Assembly (NCBI RefSeq): GCF_949628215.1
Contig: NC_134281.1
Location: forward strand, 42,180,512-42,244,511
Source of the DNA: Phalacrocorax aristotelis
Lineage: Eukaryota > Chordata > Aves > Suliformes > Phalacrocoracidae
DNA: 64,000 nt
Reading direction: 5' to 3'
Shown: one piece after another, positions 59,201-64,000 of the stretch
Position numbering within the stretch: the stretch's first letter is position 1
Layout of the letters: every line of letters begins with the position of its first letter
Notes under the pieces: model-generated
What the model saw: only the letters and a program-made list of their open reading frames with translations
Database searches by the model: none
Told to the model about the DNA's origin: nothing
Translations under genes and position numbers: made by a program

Positions 59201-61531
59201 GCCCTCACATAGCATTCTGACAGACATTTGACAGATTTTTTTTGCCTGCTATGGGAAACAGGTGAGTTTCAGGCAATACTGCTCTTTTGCCAGTAGGAAA
59301 CAAATATAAAGCCAGACTATCCATTATTTTCAAAACCCAAACCATCTTTGCCCAAACTCCAATTTCCATCCAAAGTACTGTATCAGAATTATTTTAATGT
59401 CAGAAACATGGTGAGATATCTTCTCAAATTTGTTAAACCGAAGACTTGTGCTTACAAGTTTGCAGTCTCTCTGAACACTCAAATTCAAAACAACTCAAAC
59501 ATATCTTCACCTAAAACAGCACTGTTGAAAAAATACTGCAAAACTTCTTACAAACAGAAGAAATCAGAGTTAAATTCTCATTATAATCCCAGCACGCAGC
59601 CTCACTTGCGAAATTACAAGTAAAGGAACGTGCAGTGAGATACGTTACCTTTTCTGCTTTTTGCTCTCCTTCATCCTTCAAAGATTCTTTCTTCCTTGAA
59701 ATTATATTATATAAATGTTTTACTCCAGTTTTGAAACCAGGACAAAAATATAATACCTGAAAGCAACAATTTAAAACAAGAGAATAATTGGTAAAGCAAG
59801 AAGTTACTCGATATACACATCCACATTTACAATCAAACTAGCTTTGTACCTCCCGAGGCTGCTGCACAGCGAACAAAGATGCAGGATTGTTCATAGCAAG
59901 GAGGTGCCCAGAGTATGTAAACTGAAAAATTACCCAGTCAAGGCAGCCTACGGTGCACACATTTTCTGCAGTATCACTTTGGTTTTTTCCCCCAGTGTAA
60001 TTAGATTCCCTTCTTATCACATCCAGACACCTTTACGTACTAGCAAACTCGGAATCTCATCCACTTGTGCTTAACCAAAAGAAAATCATCTACCTGTGGC
60101 CCCTGAACACGATCTTACCTGAAGTACGCTGTTAAGGTAACAAGTGTTACCCAGATTGTTCAAGCCCACAAAAGGCAACATGTTGTCTTTCTTCTCACAG
60201 CTAAGAAGTGAGGGAGGCTGTGCTGCAGGAACAACCTGGTCACTATTAAATAGAGAAAACAGCATGTAAAACACAACTTTTGAAAGTTACTCCTTCTGGT
60301 ATGCATGCACATCTCTCTCCTGGCCATCCACCGTCTCAGAGCTGGCTTACAGAATTCACAGCCAATATATACAGATGAAAATCACATCCAAGTGCTTCTG
60401 AGAGTGTCCGTGTGGGCATTCAAACAGAGGCTGCTCAACTGCAACCCTTCTTTTCAGCAACCTATGCAAAACCAGAAAGGTTTACAAGCAGCAGGCAAAT
60501 CTGCTGTTAGTTCCGATACATATTTTTCAAAAAATACCAGGAGACCGATTTAAGGAATCAAAAAAGTTTTTTTTAAATGCCTTTGTATGTTCTTTGTTCA
60601 TTCCTAAGGCAGCACTAAGAAAACCATCTCATACATTTTCTGTCATTATCCCTGACTTCAGGTTCTCAGGTCCACATCACTTCATTTCTGGACACAAACC
60701 AAAAGGATAAAAACAGAAAACAAACAAACAAAAAGAATCAATGAACCTGGCACATTATATGCAGTGATAACGCACTGTATGGACACAATAGAACCAAAGA
60801 GTAAAGTCTCCACCACATTTGTAATTGGTCATGAATAAGCAACTTTTCCCATTCAAATTTCCTCACTAGCTGCAATGAAACAAGCAGGCAGATTTGCTCA
60901 GGGCTTGAAACACCCTAATGAATGACAGCAAGCAGCACAATTGATTCTTTTTCTTGCCACAGAAATAACCTTTGAAAACCAATATTTTTTTATTAAAACT
61001 AATTTTGCAAAACCCTACATTTTAATATACTTTAAATAATTCAGCTTCAGAATAACTACCTTTTTTTAACTTCTGATAAGCTAACTTCAAGTTATTAAAA
61101 AGTTTATACCAGCCAGCTAAACATCCACAGTGCAGCAAGCTTGTTTCCTTAGAAGTAAATAGTTAGCTCAGTTTGACTAACTCAGCTTAGGGCTTTATTT
61201 ATTACATGTTGAAGCACATATTTATTCAAGAAAATACAACTTAAATGAGCAGATAGGGCAGTATTGTTTACCTATTATATAAAACATAACCCGTGTTCAG
61301 CTACTGGACTACTTTCACAACACAGCCAGACACGCTTATTCAGACCGAAACTCTTACATACATCTCAGCGCCTCTGAATTCTGAGCTCTTTTGTTCATTT
61401 TCCTGGGACTCTGTAAAATCCAGCGCTCTTTTCGCTTCCTTCTTCTGGAAGAGCTTCAGCGAAAGCCTGTTCTTCTTGGAGGGGCTCCCTCTCGCAGGCC
61501 CAGTGCTGTCACTCGGCAGGACCCCGGGCAT
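49540..61531 (-). CDS. USP1: USP1, ubiquitin carboxyl-terminal hydrolase 1 (complete, 8 coding exons)
   Basis: USP1 is a nuclear cysteine protease which, bound to UAF1/WDR48, removes monoubiquitin from FANCD2 and PCNA (family knowledge). Exons on the - strand, 5' to 3': 61531-61362, 60242-60119, 59756-59649, 59129-58969, 58537-57819, 56704-56534, 55379-55178, 50269-49540. All phases match and give 2,385 bp, i.e. 794 residues plus stop (human 785). Visible: the Cys box GLNNLGNTCYLNS with Cys91; LQHDAQEVLQ; a basic, probably nuclear-targeting insert (KGNGKRKS, RQTRSKRKA); zinc-binding pairs CLEC and CENC; the His box SSGHYTAS with His603; LLGG at 678-681 (autocleavage site); and WLLFDDSEV with Asp758/759. 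The start MPGVLPSDS matches mammalian USP1. It is convergent with DOCK7. Confidence 0.97.
50270..55177 (-). other. USP1 intron, 4.9 kb
   Basis: No exon or known repeat family recognised. It contains an A-rich run at about 52533-52560 preceded by a CA-rich stretch. Confidence 0.65.
52533..52560. repeat. A-rich homopolymer tract
   Basis: Eighteen consecutive A followed by CAAAAAACAA, next to ACACACACCC. No recognisable SINE or processed transcript abuts it. Confidence 0.9.
55178..55379 (-). CDS. USP1: USP1 exon with second zinc-binding CxxC
   Basis: 202 bp, acceptor ttttatag, donor gtgagt. It reads SPEPKTEMKTLKWAISQFAS, then KYFCENCHHYTEAERSLLF and HLKCFAASGLE. CENC is the distal half of the USP zinc ribbon. 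Confidence 0.96.
56534..56704 (-). CDS. USP1: USP1 exon with first zinc-binding CxxC
   Basis: 171 bp, acceptor tctctag, donor gtaagt. It reads TELAVFELVEKLFQGQLVLR, then TRCLECECFTERREDFQDIS and an acidic tail ending TEESSE. CLEC pairs with CENC of the next exon. Confidence 0.96.
57819..58537 (-). CDS. USP1: USP1 large exon: catalytic insert with basic motifs
   Basis: 719 bp, acceptor tttttaatag, donor gttggt (weak). It starts ELNPMYEGYLQHDAQEVLQC, then a long low-complexity insert with KGNGKRKSDAEGGNAKKKSK and RQTRSKRKATGEK, likely nuclear localisation signals. The conserved NWLKSSCKQPSILSKFYSLG follows. The acidic C-terminal half diverges from mammals. Confidence 0.95.
58969..59129 (-). 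CDS. USP1: USP1 exon
   Basis: 161 bp, acceptor attgcag, donor gtacaa. It reads GNCKEDPLASYELICSLHAL and ends ATQPRRLLNTL. Confidence 0.96.
59649..59756 (-). CDS. USP1: USP1 exon
   Basis: 36 codons, phase 0/0, acceptor gctttcag, donor gtaacg. It reads VLYFCPGFKTGVKHLYNIIS and ends GEQKAEK. Confidence 0.95.
60119..60242 (-). CDS. USP1: USP1 exon with the catalytic Cys box
   Basis: 124 bp, acceptor tttaatag, donor gtaaga. It reads DQVVPAAQPPSLLSCEKKDN, then LPFVGLNNLGNTCYLNSVLQ. The Cys of NTCYLNS is residue 91 of the assembled protein (human Cys90). Confidence 0.97.
61362..61531 (-). CDS. USP1: USP1 first coding exon
   Basis: Starts at ATG (61531-61529) and reads MPGVLPSDSTGPARGSPSKK, ending EFRGAE; donor gtatgt, phase 2. 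The ATG is chosen because MPGV and RGSPSKKNRLSLK match the mammalian N-terminus. It lies at the edge of the CpG island. Confidence 0.95.
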
Positions 61532-61938
61532 CTTTCCAGGCGGGCAGGTGAGCGGGGGAGGCGGCCGGCCCGGCCGGGAAGCTGCGCTCGCCGCTCACAC
61601 CTGGCGCACAGACACACGGACCAACAGACATACAGACACAGGCGTCGCCATTTATTTTCAGCGCGGGAAGCAGCCGCGGCCGCCGGAGCGGAGCCCCGGG
61701 CTCTGACAGCCTCCTCGCCTCGCCTCCCCTCCCCGGCGGCGGCGCCCGGAAAGCCCGGCCCGGCCCGCGGGACGCTGCTCCGCGCCGCCCGCCCTCACGG
61801 TCCCTCACAGTCCCACCCGCCCGGGAGGCCGGTCGTTCGCCCGCCGGCGGAGGCGGCGCGGCGCGGCCCAGCCCGGCCGGGCCCCGGGAGCAGGGGGGAG
61901 CCGATGGCGGCGGCGGCGGCGGGGCCGCCCCTGCTTAC

Positions 61939-62400
61939 CGCTACATGCCGGCCCGGCGCGGGCCGCCGCCGCCGCCCGCCGGTTGCCATGGGGACCGCGG
62001 GGCGCCCCGGCCCCGCTTGCCCCGCCACGGGAAACTTGGCGCGTTTTCCGCGCCGTCAGGACCCGCGCCCTCACCCCTCCTCGCGCTCAGGCGCTCGCGG
62101 CCGCCCGGCTCAAACGCCGGAGCGGAAGCCGCAGTCGGCGCCCGCCAGGAACGAAGGGCCATGGTGTCTGCCGGCGGTCTGTCTCCCGCAAGCTTAGCGA
62201 CGACGGAGCGACGACGGAGCGACGCCTCCGCACAGGCCCGGCGGCAGCGCCGGCGCCGCGCCACCGCCGCCGTCAGGCATATGCGGCGGGCAGCCCCCGG
62301 GGTCCTTCCTGGGCGCGCGCGGGCGCTGGTAACGGCCTGGCCAAAGGGCTCGCGCTCGCGAGGGGGGAGGGGCGGCGGCTGAGCTGAACCATTTCGCCGA
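61939..62400 (-). other. USP1: Predicted non-coding exon 1 of USP1 (5' limit unknown)
   Basis: The 3' end is set by a gtaagc donor in the CpG island. It includes ATG TAG (61946-61941) seven bases before the splice site, a minimal upstream start-stop. The upstream limit is a guess between the donor and the CCAAT/GC boxes. Confidence 0.45.
62197..62226. repeat. 11-bp GC-rich tandem repeat in the CpG island
   Basis: GCGACGACGGA occurs twice in tandem (62197-62207, 62208-62218), followed by a partial third copy (GCGACG). Confidence 0.85.
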
Positions 62401-62650
62401 GACACCCCACTCCAGCGGCGATGGATCGGTCCCGCTCTAAGCTCCGCCAATCACAGCGAGAGGCGCGCGGCCCACGGCGGCGCCGCTCGAGCGGGCCTGA
62501 GGGGCGGGGCTGGGGGCGGGGCTTGCTGCCTCCTTTTTCGGTTTTTTCCCACTCGGCACCTCCCGTGGGGTCTGCGCTGGGAGGCCGCCCCGGCGGCGCG
62601 GCGGGGCGTGCGGCAAGTCGCGGTTCCGGCTGAGGCCAAGGCTGCAGAAA

Positions 62651-63275
62651 GTCTTGGTACAGTCATCAGCACTCGCAAAAGATGGTATTTGGGAAAACAG
62701 TGTAGGTTACTCCATTCTGCTCTTTAAACTGGCCCCAACAGGGAGGGCTTGCTGACATAGCCGCACTAGGAGGTCTGCGGGAACCTCTATGTATAAACAA
62801 TGTATGAGTGACTAAGTCTGACGATGTCTGGAAGTGAATGTGTGGCATTATGTGGCAGCTATAGATTCACCACACCGCTTATGAAGGCCCCTTCCTACAG
62901 AGAGGCTAAGACTTCCCTCCACCCCCCTGCAAGCTAAGGGTAAGGTTTGTCTTAAAAATCTTTGACAACCAAACTGATAAGAGACTGTAAAATACATCTT
63001 GTTACCTCTGTAAATGAAGCAAAGTAAATTCTAGCCCTCTGTGACTCCATCTGTAGATGCTCCCTACAAAGAGAAACAGTTCTGCTTAACCTAAAGAGAA
63101 GTGCACTTTCATTTTTTTAAATAAAAAGAATGAAATATTTTAAATCTAATGTTGGTCTTGCGACAAAGCAAACATCTGCGGAACACCGACTCATTCTGTT
63201 TATGATGAAAGGCCTCAGTAATTAATTTGTGACTTCACTTGCTGTGAGTTACGAGGTCTTGTCTTTATTACTTAC
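62651..63275. other. Flank upstream of the USP1 promoter, largely unassigned
   Basis: Drops back to ordinary base composition. On the - strand 63063-63006 looks like a 58-bp exon: a ctgtttctctttgtag acceptor and a gtaaca donor. Its phase does not join cleanly to the next upstream block without an in-frame stop, so it is not called as coding. Confidence 0.4.
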
Positions 63276-63364
63276 ACAATGGCTTCCATATTTCACAAAT
63301 TCATCTGGCTCTAAAAATTGCTTTTTATTTACTCCATATAAGGTCTTATATTCTTCACAGCTCT
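63276..63364 (-). CDS. Candidate exon of an unrecognised gene
   Basis: 89 bp open in one frame only, ending in a strong gtaagt donor. The acceptor is cctgccag (63365) or ctag 9 bp further upstream (exon start 63373); both keep the same frame. It reads SCEEYKTLYGVNKKQFLEPD and then EFVKYGSHC. I do not recognise the family. Its frame joins that of the block at 63577-63533. Confidence 0.4.
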
Positions 63365-63532
63365 CTGGCAGGACTAGGACAGTGTGAGACAGGAGAAACA
63401 GGATGGAGGCGTTGCTGTAATAAACATTTCTTACGAAACATGGATCAGCTACATTAAGTCTATATACTGTGATGCTGTGTAATTTAATATTGCCCAAAAA
63501 TGTCAGAAATCTTTTAAAGATTCATCTTTTAC

Positions 63533-63577
63533 CTTGAGAACTAAGGAACTCTATGTGGCAGTCACAATTTTTAGGCA
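63533..63577 (-). CDS. Candidate small exon upstream of the same unknown gene
   Basis: 45 bp, acceptor taacatcag with a pyrimidine/AT-rich tract, donor ag/gtaaaag. The open frame reads PKNCDCHIEFLSSQ and ends in phase 1, which fits the start of the 63364-63276 block (G plus AG gives Glu). It is short, so chance is a real possibility. Confidence 0.3.
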
Positions 63578-64000
63578 CTGATGTTAACAGTTATATTAAA
63601 AGAAAAGCCTGTTAAGCCGAAACACAGCTGTTTATTGCAACTACATCCGTGACTCCACTGGAAAACTTTTGTAAAAGGTTTCTAAGTTATTCAGGAAGAT
63701 ATTTTAAAGGATTAATTTCATAACCAACTTTAAGCCATGCCCAGACCTAGGCCTTAGCATCCCTTCACTTTGGGCGGAGTTACCCCAAAATTTGAGCACT
63801 CTTAGTACAGCGCTGAAGGACCCAAGGACAAACTCCTGCTGCCTTCCCTGAGCATGGCATTGTGCTGCCTGCTAAATACTAAAGCAAACTAGATGGCATC
63901 AACTCACGCACGGTTGCCAAAGATCCACACCATTCTTCAAAACATATTAGCACTGGTAGTGTCCTATCCATGTTCGTGGGTGTTTTACTCCCCTCCTTTC

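Larger units (their letters stand above)
61540..62650. promoter_or_regulatory. CpG-island promoter and leader region of USP1
   Basis: About 1.1 kb of very GC-rich, CpG-dense sequence in an otherwise AT-rich window. It contains GC boxes at 62501-62510 and 62512-62522, CCAATC at 62447-62452, and a strong - strand donor CG/GTAAGC at 61939/61938 that probably ends a non-coding first USP1 exon. The matching acceptor could be CAG before 61600 or AAAG directly before the start codon. The start site is not determinable. Confidence 0.8.

Noticed and set aside
61391-62450. Long open frames on both strands (61391-62197 +, 61945-62382 +, 61941-62450 -)
   Set aside because: They overlap the USP1 promoter CpG island and are rich in Ala/Arg/Pro/Gly, as expected when GC-rich DNA has few stop codons. 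None has recognisable domains.
62666-62848. 60-codon - strand frame ending FPNTIFCEC
   Set aside because: Considered as a last exon of the unknown gene beyond USP1, but the only acceptor (ggggccag) has a poor pyrimidine tract and there is no supporting homology.

Overview
This is vertebrate nuclear DNA, almost certainly from a bird. Genes are split into many short exons with GT..AG introns. One intron holds a CR1 LINE fragment, and another holds a solo LTR of a type I associate with non-galliform birds. The gene order matches the DOCK7-USP1 neighbourhood of human 1p31.3. The species cannot be named from the sequence. No prokaryotic features (operons, CRISPR, IS elements) are present.

Region 1 (1-45,062, + strand): the 3' two thirds of DOCK7, a guanine-nucleotide exchange factor for Rac/Cdc42. 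I placed 33 coding exons by matching splice sites, exon phases and the recalled DOCK7 protein. Together they give 4,395 bp, i.e. 1,464 codons plus a stop with no frame break. They run from the end of the DHR1 (C2-like) domain through the long helical middle to the complete DHR2 catalytic domain and C-terminus. The 5' part of the gene lies before base 1. The introns hold mostly unique sequence, plus a solo LTR (about 13.12-13.72 kb), a CR1 fragment (about 28.8-29.4 kb), an AT-rich island (20.68-20.87 kb), a probable tRNA-derived SINE fossil (about 6.76-6.83 kb) and a possible inverted-repeat-bounded element (32.39-33.23 kb).

Region 2 (45,063-49,539): the tail-to-tail interval between DOCK7 and USP1. 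It contains both 3' UTRs and several poly(A) signals; I see no other gene.

Region 3 (about 49.5-62.5 kb, - strand): the complete USP1 coding region in 8 coding exons (794 residues). USP1 is the deubiquitinase that, with UAF1, removes ubiquitin from FANCD2 and PCNA. Catalytic Cys91, His603 and the Asp758/759 region, two zinc-binding CxxC pairs and the diglycine autocleavage site are all visible. The promoter lies in a CpG island (about 61.5-62.65 kb) with GC boxes and a CCAAT box.

Region 4 (62.65-64.0 kb): mostly unassigned. On the - strand there are short exon-like blocks with good splice sites and compatible phases (63,533-63,577 and 63,276-63,364; possibly 63,006-63,063). They may belong to an unrecognised gene upstream of USP1 and are the least explained part of the window.

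No stand-alone new biological system was found. The points most worth a second look are the 15-nt DOCK7 microexon paired with a tandem acceptor, the unassigned exon-like blocks beyond USP1, the missing Ser-Pro sites in the USP1 insert, and a start-stop mini-uORF in the predicted USP1 leader.
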